From Acanthornis magna (lineage: Eukaryota; Chordata; Aves; Passeriformes; Acanthizidae), in the NCBI GenBank assembly GCA_036785705.1, contig JAWUZG010000051.1, positions 12,552,501 through 12,616,500 on the forward strand: 64,000 bases of DNA. Reading direction: 5' to 3'. Below the pieces are notes generated by a model that ran no database searches, was not told the DNA's origin, and saw nothing but the letters and a program-made list of their open reading frames with translations. Made by a program: the position numbers and the translations under genes. Numbering within the stretch: the stretch's first letter is position 1; each line of letters begins with the position of its first letter. Below are positions 10,781-28,939 of the stretch, piece after piece.

Positions 10781-12291
10781 TGTCTTAGTTTGAAAGACAG
10801 GTGTCTGCTAAGGAAGGTGGGAACCTCCCTTAGAATGGATAATGTGAACCCCCTTCCCTCCAAATTATTATAACTTTGGAATCAAGGGCTTTCAGGCAAA
10901 GATATGGGAAAAGGAATAACACTTCTTTACTAGCATCTATAACAAGGCAAACAATCAACAACAGTAGTAATGTAGAAATCTGGTCATCTGGGATTGCCGT
11001 CTGAGGTGTAGGGGTGTGGGTTGGATGGAGACAGAGATCTCTGGAGTCTGGTCTTAGAGCATGAAGTTTATTGTAATAAAGAGCGTGGGGGTAAGAGACC
11101 TGCTATGAACCGCCAGGCGCGGCCCAGAGCAGGTCAGAGAGGTGAGAGAGAGAGAGAGAGAGAGAGAGAAGTACAGGATACAGGATACGGGAATGGGGAA
11201 AGGGAGTAAGGGTACCGTGGTTGCTGCTTACAATACAATAAATCATGTTCTATGCTGAATATTCTAATTTTCACTAACCAGTCTAGGACAAGATACAAAT
11301 TCTATAGCATTTACATACAGCCTATGAGAGTCATTGTATTACCATACAATGTTACATTTTAAACTCCTAAAAACTACTTTTTGGACCCCCAGCTTAGGTT
11401 GGTAGGGTCTGCTCTGACCCTTGGACTTGCCCTTAAGCAGGGGGTATTGTCTACTCAAGGAAGGCTATTGTTTAATCAAAGAGGGAGATTACTTGTGGTG
11501 GCCATACCATTGTTTTTCCGTTCTTTAGTAACTGAGGTTTGGTATCTCAAAACTTGTCTTCATTTCAATCTCTCTTATGGTTTCTATATTCTCAGCATCT
11601 TTTGCCAGGTAATAATTTCTATAAGACTTTCCTATTTCATCTTCCCCAACAAGTAACAACAAACAAAACCAGAAAAACCCAGTGGCAGATGTCCCTGGGC
11701 TGCCAGGCACTTTCCCGTTTGGTGCAGTCACGGTCACAGCCAGCAGGGGCGCTGTTGGCTCCCGGCTGAGCAGGCAGGTGCGATGACTCCTGCGCAGCTG
11801 CAGGTGGCGCTGTGGCGCGAGGTCAGGTCTGTGTCATGTGGGTAATGGCGGACGGGCTGGGCAGGGATGGCGTGCAGCAGGACAGGGCTGGGCAGGGAGC
11901 TCAGAGCACGGAGCTGGAGCGGCAGGATGGACTCACCCGGGCTAGCCAGCAAAAGGTGGTAGGAACTCTGCAGTTGTGGCAGTGCATTCTGGCAGGTGGG
12001 GCGCGGGGCGGCGGCAGCCAGGCCCCCTCCACAGCAGCAGCAGGTAGAGAAAGCAGTGCAGAGCCAGGCTTTTCCACAGTTGCAGCCAAAGGGAGACAGC
12101 AGTTCCACTTACTGTTGCCTCTCCAAAGTTCAGGCAGCAAGTGAGGTTACTGATGGCCAGATCTCTCCTCACCCCACCCTGGCCACATCTTTTATCTCTT
12201 ACAAAAGAGTAAATGGTCCTTAAACACCTGGTCGTTGGTTACCTAGCAATGGAATGAGGAAAAAATTCCACCCCCCCTCCAGCCTTCAACA
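10781..12291. mobile_element. LTR-like insertion (probable solo LTR) nested in the ERV1 3' LTR
   Basis: A 1511-bp block with TG...CA ends interrupts the 3' LTR at a point where the 5' LTR is continuous. It is flanked by GGCAT (10776-10780) and TGCAT (12292-12296), a 5-bp duplication with one mismatch, the size typical of ERVL-type integrases. The left end (TGTCTTAGTTTGAAAGACAGG) is like LTR ends I know from passerine birds. It contains a GA repeat, AATAAA in both directions and a GC-rich second half. No gag, pol or env frame is present, so a solo LTR is the simplest reading, although 1.5 kb is long. Orientation is unclear. Confidence 0.75.
11144..11170 (+). repeat. (GA)n microsatellite
   Basis: About 13 uninterrupted GA units inside the nested insertion. 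Confidence 0.95.
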
Positions 12292-12460
12292 TGCATGTTA
12301 GGCAACTTAATGAAAATGTAACTTGTAACCCAATATAAACCAAGCAGAGTACTGCTGACGGCAGGCATGCCTTTGGAGGAGCGATCCCCCATGTAGCTCG
12401 GTGCCGAATAAAACATACCTTCTTTACACCTTTTGAGTTGTAGAGTCTATCTGTGCATCA
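12292..12460 (+). repeat. ERV1 3' LTR, right part (rest of U3, R, U5)
   Basis: After the 5-bp duplication at 12292-12296, this aligns with 1872-2035 of the 5' LTR, including the TATA-like box and the AATAAA signal (about 12408). It is more diverged than the left part and ends in CATCA at 12460. Confidence 0.92.
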
Positions 12461-12464
12461 AGAC
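12461..12464. repeat. ERV1 target-site duplication, right copy (AGAC)
   Basis: This matches AGAC at 1497-1500. Confidence 0.85.
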
Positions 12465-13200
12465 CACGTCAGGGTTGCTTTTTTAGATATATGACTTTTT
12501 GCAGATTCTTCCACTTCTGCAGCTAATCACACCATTATTTTTTGTGGACTGCACACGTTGTTTTAAGGCCCTATATGTCACTGGTAAATGACGCTTTTTC
12601 AATTTAGAAGTCTTTATTGTGGGGCTTTCTGCTTCTTTCTTCTTCATACACATCTTGGTTTTTCTGCTCTTTTTTTCAATCAGATGTCTTCAGCCCTATT
12701 CCTTCCTATCTCCATATTTTCTTACACGTGATCCATGACCATCTCCTCACACCATGTATTGGTGGCATGTATCTAGTGGCAGCTTCAGGATCTTTTTTGT
12801 GGAGAGTGTGGGAATGTCTGTGTTAAATGTTGCCTTGTTTTGAGAAAGCTCTTGTATTGTCATAACACCTTTATATATGTTTCTCTGCAGATACTACCTT
12901 ATTTTTGGCTTCATAGTATGTTTTCTTTGATGTATTTAATGATAGGTCGTGTTAGTGGCAAATGAAACAGCAAAGGAGAGGAGCTCATCTTAGTACTCAT
13001 AGTGATGGTTTGTGAAGGGAAGGGCTGGGAATTGGATTATGTCCTCTTCCTCTAAAACTTTTTCACTGACTCAGAGGTATTTAATTCTGAAGTATTTCCT
13101 GCATTTCTGTTTAATCAATGCCTTGTCTTTACAAGTGATCCAGATGACCTGTCACTGTGGGGAGAGTTCTCTTTCCGGGGTCCCAGTGCTCTGTGTCCTG
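12465..13200. other. No recognisable gene
   Basis: AT-rich DNA between ERV1 and the tRNA island. No repeat or coding signature is seen. Confidence 0.55.
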
Positions 13201-13289
13201 GTGCTGGGAACAACAGTGGCACCAGGCCGAGCGGGGGTCCCGCCGGTGACTCTTGGGGGTCGGCATGGGAAAAATTATCACCGCTTCAC

Positions 13290-13361
13290 TCCTCGTTAGT
13301 ATAGTGGTGAGTATCCCCGCCTGTCACGCGGGAGACCGGGGTTCGATTCCCCGACGGGGAG
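13290..13361 (+). tRNA. tRNA-Asp (anticodon GTC)
   Basis: A 72-base gene with all arms: acceptor TCCTCGT pairs with ACGGGGA at the 3' side through the standard Asp G-U pattern, the anticodon stem CCCGC/GCGGG closes loop CTGTCAC with GTC at 13323-13325, and the T arm GGGGTTCGATTCCCC holds the B box. The A box is TAGTATAGTGGTGAGTA. There is no intron and no encoded CCA, as expected for an animal nuclear tRNA. A pol III stop TTTT lies at 13373. It charges aspartate for GAC and GAU codons. Confidence 0.98.
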
Positions 13362-13372
13362 GCGGCTCTGTC

Positions 13373-13376
13373 TTTT
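13373..13376 (+). terminator. Pol III terminator of tRNA-Asp copy 1
   Basis: A TTTT run 12 bases after the tRNA 3' end. Confidence 0.7.
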
Positions 13377-14136
13377 AACCCCGGGAAGCGCTCCCGCTTC
13401 ATCCTCCTCCCGTGTCACCCCCGTCCGCGTCGTGGCCGTGAAGAATAGAGAAGAGGGGCAGGGTCGGGAACGGCTCCTGCAGAGCGTGGCGAATCGTTGC
13501 GGTGGTGCGCCCACCCCGCCGGGACGTGCGCGTACGCGTGCGGGGTGCAGCCCGGCCGAGCCGCTCCGTGCTGCCGGTAATCGCCGCTCCCGGACCAGAG
13601 GAGGGAGTGGCCAGAGAAAAACGAAAGGTTTGAAAGTCTCAACTTTTTAGGAATTCTCGTCACACCGGTTAGTGCTCTTGCTACTCTGCCACGTCTCCAT
13701 GAGACGGTCCGCCGAGGCTGTGCCTAGGAAAAGCGATCGCAGTAATGCTGCGGATCGGCACTCAGCAGCGGGTGAGCTCGCAGCACGTCCTTGGGACAAT
13801 ACTCTTCGGGTTGGCCTGTTACCTGAGTTGGTTGGAGTGTAGTGCTAATGATTCCAAGATCGCACGTGACGTTCGCTCTTTTCCCCTCGGGGGATGCAGA
13901 GTATCACTTTATTTTGTTTTAGAGGAGGAGGGGTAACTCGGAAGGGAAGGCGGTGCCCTCCAACAGGAAACTTGACTTGGGTGGTCACAGGGAGACGGCG
14001 AGCGTGAGCCAGGCCAGCATCTCTCCCCACCGTGCCGGGGCATGGGGCCAGGCCGGCTGTCCCACTCACGCCCGAAGCCTGCCACTGGTGAGGTGGTACC
14101 ACGTGTCGGTAGGAACAGAGACCGCCTTCACCTTAC

Positions 14137-14208
14137 TCCTCGTTAGTATAGTGGTTAGTATCCCCGCCTGTCACGCGGGAGACCGGGGTTCGATTCCCCG
14201 ACGGGGAG
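14137..14208 (+). tRNA. tRNA-Asp (anticodon GTC), second copy
   Basis: Identical to the copy at 13290 except for T instead of G in the D loop (GGTTAGTA against GGTGAGTA), a variant also common in vertebrates. The anticodon GTC is at 14170-14172. Acceptor, anticodon and T stems are fully paired. T runs at 14219-14222 and 14226-14231 serve as pol III stops. Both copies are on the + strand and their near flanks are only weakly alike, so the pair is an old tandem duplication or two independent copies. Confidence 0.98.
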
Positions 14209-14218
14209 AGTGCATAGC

Positions 14219-14231
14219 TTTTCTATTTTTT
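14219..14231 (+). terminator. Pol III terminator of tRNA-Asp copy 2
   Basis: TTTT at 14219-14222 and a longer T run at 14226-14231, just after the tRNA. Confidence 0.7.
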
Positions 14232-14240
14232 GCCTCGAGC

Positions 14241-14690
14241 CGGGAGCGGGGGGGAAATGGAACCCACCCCCTTGCTTGCTTTTCTCTACCGCATCCTCAA
14301 CGAAGCTCACACTGGGAGACACGACAATCAGTCCAAAGCTGGGAGCGGCGTGAAGGGATAGGTGGATACCCTCACGGCAATGCCCAGCTTGCGTCCTGAT
14401 CCATCCCTGCCGTCCCTGGCAATGGAGGTGGCCCGAGCAGCATTGCTATGCTGTTGTGATTGCAGCGAAGACGCTCAGTGCTCATTTTATCCTCAAAGGG
14501 ACAGCCAGTCTTCTGCTCTCATGAGGTAACACTGGGACCTCAATCCACATTCTCCCAGATACTGATCAACCAAGTCACGCTCCTGCAGCACATCTTAAAC
14601 TATTCCCCGCACTAAAATCAATAGGACAGCATCAAAATACATGTGATTAAGTACCACCTTTTCCACAACTTCCCAAAAGCACAGTTCAAG
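14241..14690. other. Intergenic, nothing recognised
   Basis: The spacer between the tRNA island and the end of CPOX. No repeat or gene signature is seen. Confidence 0.55.
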
Positions 14691-14699
14691 GTTTAAAAT

Positions 14700-15127
14700 C
14701 ATACCAAATATTCCCTTTATTCATTTTTAAAAATGTTTTTAACCTTCCCAACATTTTATAAGGTTAAGTAGTGCTATTTAGGCACAGACAATGGTTTCAT
14801 TTCCCTGAACCCATCAAAGTAGTTTGCCATTTTGCAGTCAACCAAATCAGCTGAGGAAGTTCTAAAGCATGCAGAGTAGCCCTGTGAGGGCTTCACCAGT
14901 CCTTCACAAGGCAACAGCAACAGGGGGTGACAACATGAGTCCATCAATCTAAAAGAATGAGTTCACATATTTGCAAGTTACAACAAGTCTACAGCATAAT
15001 TAAGGCACGAGGTAAGAGTATAGACACGCTGAAACACCACGCAACAGCAGTTTGAATGGGCTGGTTTGCAGGCATTCCTGTTCTCTCCGAATGGCTCAGT
15101 GGAAGCAATCCATCTTCATGATCCGTG
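14700..15127 (-). other. CPOX: CPOX 3' untranslated region
   Basis: This runs from the stop codon to the predicted cleavage site after the AATAAA at 14716. Nothing else is recognised in it. Confidence 0.55.
14716..14721 (-). promoter_or_regulatory. CPOX: CPOX polyadenylation signal
   Basis: AATAAA on the - strand (TTTATT on +), about 410 bases after the CPOX stop codon. The cleavage site should lie near 14695-14702, giving a 3' UTR of about 430 bases (15127 down to about 14700). Confidence 0.65.
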
Positions 15128-23114
<7,987 letters not shown>

Positions 23115-23304
23115 GTCCGGCACCGGCGCCGCAGTGCCAGCGGGGCGGGGCGGGCGTAGAACGGGGCCGGGCGGGGCGGGGACCGCGCTGGCTATGAACG
23201 TGAGTCCGCTCACGGAATCGATTAGGTGGGAAAGCACCTCGGAGATTATTCATTCTGGCCTGTCATCTGTCTCGACTTTATCAGCTAGACCATGGCACTG
23301 ACTG

Positions 23305-23808
23305 CCACGTTCAGTCTTTCTTTAAACACCTCCACGGACGGTGACTCCACTACCTCTCTGGGCGGTCCAATCCAATATCCAATCACCCCTTCTGTGAAGA
23401 AATTCTTCCTAACGTCAGCCTAAACCTTCCCTGGCACAGCTATGTCGTCTCGTCCTGTCACTCGCTACCTGGAAGAGAGTGATCTCCACCTGGCTACAGC
23501 CTCCTGTTAGGTAGTTCTGGAGTGATATGGTAAACCCAGAGCCTCCTTTTCTCCAGGCTGAACAACCCCAGTTCCCTCAGCCGCTACTCATAAGACTTTT
23601 GCTCCAGACCCTTCACCATTGCTCTTCCTTAGACCTGCTCCAGCACCTCAGTGGCCTTCCTGAACTAAGAGCCCCAGAACTGGACACAGTGTTTGAGGTG
23701 TGCCCTCACCAGTGTGGAATACAGAGGAAGAATCTCTTCCCTAGTCCTGTTTGCCGCACTATTTCTGAAACAGGCCAGGATGCCATTGGTACATAGCTGG
23801 CTTATATG
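23305..23808 (-). mobile_element. CR1 LINE 3' fragment
   Basis: It matches the reverse complement of the CR1 3' part: the block for 'cctctctgggc...ttctgtgaagaaattcttcctaa', then 'ctccaggctgaacaacccca', then 'caggccaggatgccattgg'. It is about 500 bp and internally shortened. It lies only 190 bases from the CPOX start codon, so it borders the promoter. Confidence 0.88.
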
Positions 23809-24340
23809 TGTCTGTGCAAGAAAGCCCATCCACGCTGGGTGCTGTGAAGGAGTGCAAGCATCCCAAAACCCTCTCATCTGGGTGCCCCTGGAGCTGGGCT
23901 TCCCATTCCATGTGGGTGCTGCGACAGGGACAGACATCAATGGATGCAGCATTCAGGTGCCACAGGTCACTTGGTGCAGCTTTGGGAAAAGTGCTGTCTT
24001 TGTGCCTGAAAACATCTCTGCATAGTGCTAATGAATAACCTGGTATTGTTGATGCAACTACATGGGGTTGCAGAGTCGTCGTGTGAGTAATGTCTTGTGC
24101 AGGCCCAGGTGTGGCTGCAGTAGAGGAAAAGTTGCATTTTGCTGAGCTGTCCTGTGAGCCATGTGAAATTGTTCTCTTGTGTATGGCATTTCTGGTTTTG
24201 TACTCACAGTAATGAGTTTTTAGAACCTGCCTAGTTTGTGGGACCACCAGTTTAGTGCCATGGGAATATTTCCCGTGGATCTTGGAGGGCACATGCTTAT
24301 ACATCCTTTGCTCTTTCTAAAGTTGAAGCACATTTTGTTT
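23809..24340. other. No recognisable gene
   Basis: The spacer between two CR1 pieces. It may contain diverged CR1 or other repeat DNA, but I cannot assign it. Confidence 0.5.
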
Positions 24341-24344
24341 CCTA

Positions 24345-25139
24345 ACATGATGGAGGAACTAGAGATATGTGTGCAGTTACAGGGCTTTGATCTCATTGCA
24401 ATAACAGAGATGTGGTGGGATAGCTGGCCTGACTGGAATGTCATCATGAAGGGCTACACCCTGTTTAGGAGAGACAGACCAGGAAGGCACAGTGGTGGAG
24501 TTGCCCTCTCTGTGAGACAGCACTTGGAATGTATTGAGCTCTGTGTTTGGGTGGATGACAAGCAAGTCAAGGATGAAAGGGCAGACCAGTAAGGGTGACA
24601 CTATTGTGGGTGTTTGCTACAGGCCACCTGAGCAGGACAAGGGGATGAGGCCTTCTACAGGCAGCTTGAAGCAGCCTCACGGTCACAGGCTGTGGTTCTG
24701 GTGGGGACTTTAACTACCCTGACACTCGCTGGAGTAACAACAGGTGACAAAAATGATTAAGGGACTGGACTATCTCTCCTATGAGGAAAGACTGAGGGAG
24801 CTGGGCCAGTTCAGCCTTGAGAAGACTGAGAGAGGACCTCATCAGTGTATGCAAGTAGCTGAAGAGAAGGTGTCAGGAGGATGGAGCCAGGCTCTGCTCA
24901 GTGGTGTCAAGCAATGGAACAAGAAGGCATTGAATAGAAACTGATGCACAAAAACTTCTTTACTGTGCAGGTGGCTGTGCACTGGAACAGGTTGCTCAGA
25001 GAGGTTGTGGAGTCTCCCTCACTGAAGATACTCAAGAACTGTCTGGATACAAGACTGTGCCATGTGCTCTGGGATGACCGTGCTTCAACCGGGAGGTTGG
25101 ACCAGATGATCCACTATGACCCCTTCCAACCTACCCTGT
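24345..25139 (+). mobile_element. CR1 LINE: endonuclease segment joined to the 3' end, RT domain deleted
   Basis: 24345-24735 translates, with stops, to the CR1 apurinic-type endonuclease: an I-A-I-T-E-x-W-W-D block near 24400, GGVAL near 24500 and the VCYRPP block near 24615. From about 24744 the sequence jumps to the CR1 3' end (ERLRELGQFSLEKTERG, then the GLF-like tail and 'gggaggttggaccagatgat'). The reverse transcriptase region, about 2 kb, is missing between. The element stops at 25139 in the 'ccttccaacc' tail, before the usual 8-bp terminal repeats, because ERV2 starts there. Confidence 0.88.
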
Positions 25140-25801
25140 TGTGGCAGGACGTTCCCCCTACCCCACCTCTCTCCATGGCTGACGCATAGATAACTCAGAT
25201 TGAGTAAAAAGCCCATCAAGAAGTTATCTCTTGGTGCTCAAAAGTCTGAGATCTCCAACCTTGAATCCACATCTTGGTGTGGAGAGAGGATGTGGAGAGA
25301 GATGAAAGAAATGAGTATGTGATCAAAAGATATACTTTTTCACTATAAAAGACACACGATATATCACAGAGGTAGAAGTTTTTCTACATGGACACTGGAG
25401 CATGAAAAAGTCTCTCCTCAGAGTCTGGACGCATCACTGTGGTAACTTCCGTGAGGATTCTAATGTCACCAAATTGGAGTTTGGTAAGATACCTTGATTT
25501 CCTAAATTGTATTTTCTTTGCTAGCAATAATAATAATAGGTACCTTTTCGCACACTGCATTTTTACCTATTTGTAGTTTTGCAGTTGCTCTGTGTAGTAT
25601 GTCCGAAGTCTTATGTCTGTTATTTACTGTGTCTAATAAATGATAATTTATGTCATATTAGACCTAATCAGCCATTATTAAAGAACTTACGAATGAGACC
25701 AGGTCTTGGGGTGCTGGCCACCCCAATAAGAGCTACTGCCTGCTGCCAAAGGCCTAGGCAAAGGCAGAGATTTAGCTAAGCTCCTGTCCCCATTCGTAAC
25801 A
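25140..25801 (+). repeat. ERV2 5' LTR
   Basis: 662 bp, TG...CA ends. The start TGTGGCAGGACG is repeated at 30500. The CA end lies three bases before the primer site. AATAAA occurs near 25635. No TATA box stands out. Confidence 0.88.
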
Positions 25802-25804
25802 TTT

Positions 25805-25822
25805 TGGCATAGTTGGCAGGAT
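25805..25822 (+). other. ERV2 primer-binding site, tRNA-Ser-like
   Basis: TGGCATAGTTGGCAGGAT differs from the complement of the vertebrate tRNA-Ser(UGA/AGA) 3' end, as I remember it, at two positions. Both are CpG-decay changes (CG to CA and TG). Location right after the LTR and the TGG start support it. Confidence 0.8.
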
Positions 25823-25823
25823 A

Positions 25824-26408
25824 ATGGCAAACGATTCAAATAATCAGGTTGAAGACTTAACAAACTGCTTACGGAGGCACAGTGCTAACCCTCTTCCAAT
25901 AGATAACTGGTCTGAGTAGGAAAAAATCCATAAGAAGTTATATGAACCGCGAGATTTGCTGACAAATAAAAATAGAGAAAATATAGTTTCTCTTGCTCGT
26001 GCTTTGTATCTAAAATCTGCATGTGATTGGTGGACAGAAATGATAAAAGAGCATGACAAATTAAAGCAAGAGCTAAAAGAAGCCAAGGAAAGAACAAAAA
26101 CCTTGGAAGAAAAATTGGAATTAACATCATCAGAAAACCCCAACTCTGTGAATATTAAAGAAATTCCAGAGTTGATAACATCACCTAAATATGAGAGTAA
26201 TGAAATTCAGGAAAACTCTGATCAAATTAGTGATTCAAATGTTGAATTGGATTCTAACAAAAGCACAGAATGCCTATCTCTTAAGAAGAGAGAAATTCCA
26301 AAACCTAAATTGAATTCCATAATTAAAACGAAAATCTCTGAAAAACCCAAAAGTAGCCAGAGAAGAAAGGTGATCAAACCATTCCTCTGGAATTCCCTGC
26401 TATTATAA
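25824..26408 (+). pseudogene. ERV2 gag N-terminal remnant with coiled coil
   Basis: The ATG at 25824 overlaps the end of the primer site region, leaving almost no leader. The frame is broken by one TAG at 25917, then open to TAA at 26406, about 195 codons. Near residues 70-100 it has a Lys/Glu-rich heptad stretch (KEHDKLKQELKEAKERTKTLEEKLE region), a likely coiled coil, followed by a Ser/Asn/Glu-rich tail. I cannot match it to a named matrix family, and its identity as gag rests on position directly after the primer site. Confidence 0.6.
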
Positions 26409-28900
26409 AACATTCCAAATGCAGGAGAAACAGATATTAAATGTCTGTTAAAAATCTGTCTCCCTAAGGAAAATGAATTCTGGGTTGTGAGTGACCCAAA
26501 GCCACCTGATTTACTAATCAGCAAAATTACACGTCACAAAACCCTCTCCAAAGACTGTATTAACTGTCAACTAACCTCAAGCAGTATGGAGGAGCGGCAA
26601 TTCAAACCCGCTGTTGCAGAAAAAAAAAAAAATCAGTCCCCAATCCTTCTCTTGCAGAGAAGACAGACAAACCTTTAAGACCCAGCTCCCCCACATTCTT
26701 GCAATACAATAAACTTCCAATTACTCCTATGTCTACTTAACTGTAAGAGTAGAAGAAAGCTTATCGGTTATACTGCTAAAATCTAATCATATTTAGAATG
26801 TATTCTACTTACAACTTTTCTGTTTGAAAAGGGACAAATAAAAACTAATGTTTAACAACTAATCATTAAAACTTAATACTAACATGGAATGCTACTACAC
26901 TGTGGGCATTTGCACGTAAATAAACAGCAATTTACCTGTTGGCTGCTTTTAACTAAATACCAAATTCCCTCCAGGGGGGTAAAACTCCTGACAACTGCTG
27001 GCTGGCAGGCCAAGCTGTAATTCCTAAAGTAGATGTCATATCTACTTCCCACCACTAGAAGGAGGTTTTTCCAAAAAATCATAAAATACTAGGAAAGAAT
27101 CATGTTCCTGAATTTTCTGTAATAACCACAGAGTTCACTCAAATGCTTTAATTTTCTCTTTAAAATGTGTCTGTGTATGCATGGAGGAGTGTTGAACACG
27201 TCTGAACACCTGTTGATTTTGTTGTTTCTTTGCATGTATTTCCAACTATCACTTTGAGATCTTTTTGTGTGTGTGTGTAGTGTGTGTGTGTTTGCGTGTG
27301 AATTATCTGTGTTAATTTGTGTTTTGCTGGCATATAAACACGGGGACGCCCGTAAAATTAAAAGTAACTGGTTTAGTGTTAAAGCATGCTTTGAATGCCT
27401 GTGGAATTTTTGTGTGTGCTGTTTTCCTATGTGTGCCACAAACTTCCAAAAGTGAAAGGAAAACACACACTCATTCCTAAAACACTCCTGCATTTATTTT
27501 AAAAATGTCTAGTTTAAAAACAAAAAGTGTACTGATAAAAAACTGAAAGCTGAGTGGTCATAAAAAGAAAGACAAAGAAAGTGTATGATTAATTAATTTG
27601 CAGTTTTAGGTTGGGACCATATGGTAATTGTGTTAGATTGGTAAGTGAAGAGAAATTAAGTTTAAACAAAGAAGGATTTGAATGGTTGTTTTTTTTACTG
27701 ACTCAGTCCTGAAAAATCCTTATAGGATGAATTAAAAATTCATGCAACTAACCATGCTTTACAAAAAGTATGTTTTTTACATACCAGAAGATGTGTAAAA
27801 GCATTCACACATAGTGATCCCAACACCAACTAAAACTTAAATAAAGCCATCCAAACCTCACATCGCCTTCACATATCAAACATAAAAAGCACTCTAGTCA
27901 ACTTCATAAATTAATTATAAGAAACCTCTAAAATATCTAACAATTACAAGTAATTGCCACTAAAAGCAGACATGCTAATGCAAAACCTACTATTTCAGGA
28001 CCTAGTGACTGCATTTCCAGTCCCTGTCCTAAAACCTCATACAGAGTTACCTCTTACCTCCTGCCTCTGTATGTTTGGCTTTGCTCTGAAACAAAGCAAA
28101 TTTCCCAATGAAGCCTTGCAAACCACTCCTACACTGCCTCTGCCTGACAGCAGTGAATACAGCCCTGAGTCTGCAACTGGAGACCAAAAATGGAACTGCT
28201 ATCATAGCTCTCTGTAGAAAACATAGCTGTTATTGCTGAAGTTGTGTTGGTCTCATTTCTCTATTAACCTTAAATGTTTAAGTATACCTTCACTAGATAA
28301 AAGCTAGGTGCACCCGGAAGTGAAACAAGAAACTGCTCAAGCAACAAAAGAAAAGACTGTTTGCTACCTACATGGCTGGGAGAAACTACTAGAACTCCTA
28401 GAATCCTGCAAACAAATAAAGCCAACTCCAGAAACAAAGAAGCCATACTGGACTACACAGTAACTTTTGATTTGCTATAATAAAAATGTTAATTATAATA
28501 TTGTTTACATTTTTATACTTACAGATCAATGTTTACAATAATGCATTGTGGCTAATCAGCCATCCCAACAAAACCTAACAATGTTGTTTTTCCTAAACAT
28601 ACATATAGCAAAGGTTACCTGACCCTTGAAAAAGAGGAGCTCCTATCTCAATCTAATACAAGACATTACTCTGAAGTATTGAAATGATAAGAATTCCTAT
28701 ACCAAGCATGTTTTTCCAATGGTAATCCTCCTGCCAGAATGATGCTCTGGCTGGAAAAGAAAATAATCCAAACCAACAAATTCTAACAGCAAATATAATA
28801 ACTGTTGAAACCTCTTGTATTTACAGATGTCTAGAGATACCAGAGGTGACTTCACATCAGAGAATGAAGTTACCTGAATGTGGCCATATCCCAAGTCTCA
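26409..28900 (+). other. ERV2 internal region without recognisable pol
   Basis: Heavily decayed internal DNA between the gag remnant and env. I could not find protease, reverse transcriptase or integrase motifs in any frame. It contains a GT-rich repeat at about 27265-27299. Some short open frames, for example 27954-28217, may be surface-protein remnants. Confidence 0.5.
27265..27299 (+). repeat. (GT)n microsatellite, interrupted
   Basis: GT dinucleotide run with a short break, within ERV2. Confidence 0.9.
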
Positions 28901-28939
28901 TTCATATCTAGACATAGCTGGAAAAGGCATTTTAACTAC

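Larger units (their letters stand above)
1501..12460 (+). mobile_element. ERV1: endogenous retrovirus, gammaretrovirus-like gag-pol, with nested insertion in the 3' LTR
   Basis: A complete but inactivated provirus: 5' LTR, primer-binding site, leader, gag, pol (protease, reverse transcriptase, RNase H, integrase), env, polypurine tract and 3' LTR. It is flanked by a perfect 4-bp direct repeat, AGAC, at 1497-1500 and 12461-12464. A 4-bp duplication is typical of gammaretroviral integrases. The pol and capsid motifs are class I (gamma-like), with one zinc knuckle in nucleocapsid. The env is not of the standard gamma type. Every main frame carries stops or frameshifts, so this is a relic. The two LTRs differ at about 39 of 535 positions by eye, which suggests insertion many millions of years ago. 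A 1.5-kb LTR-like element later inserted into its 3' LTR. Confidence 0.95.
13201..14240. other. GC-rich, CpG-containing island around two tRNA-Asp genes
   Basis: CpG density rises sharply here compared with both sides. The island holds the two tRNA-Asp genes, 847 bases apart (start to start). The open frames within it on both strands are GC-driven and match nothing. Active tRNA genes are usually unmethylated and keep CpG, which fits. Confidence 0.65.

Noticed and set aside
12812..14399. Open frames overlapping the tRNA-Asp genes
   Set aside because: They run through tRNA sequence and arise from the GC-rich island.
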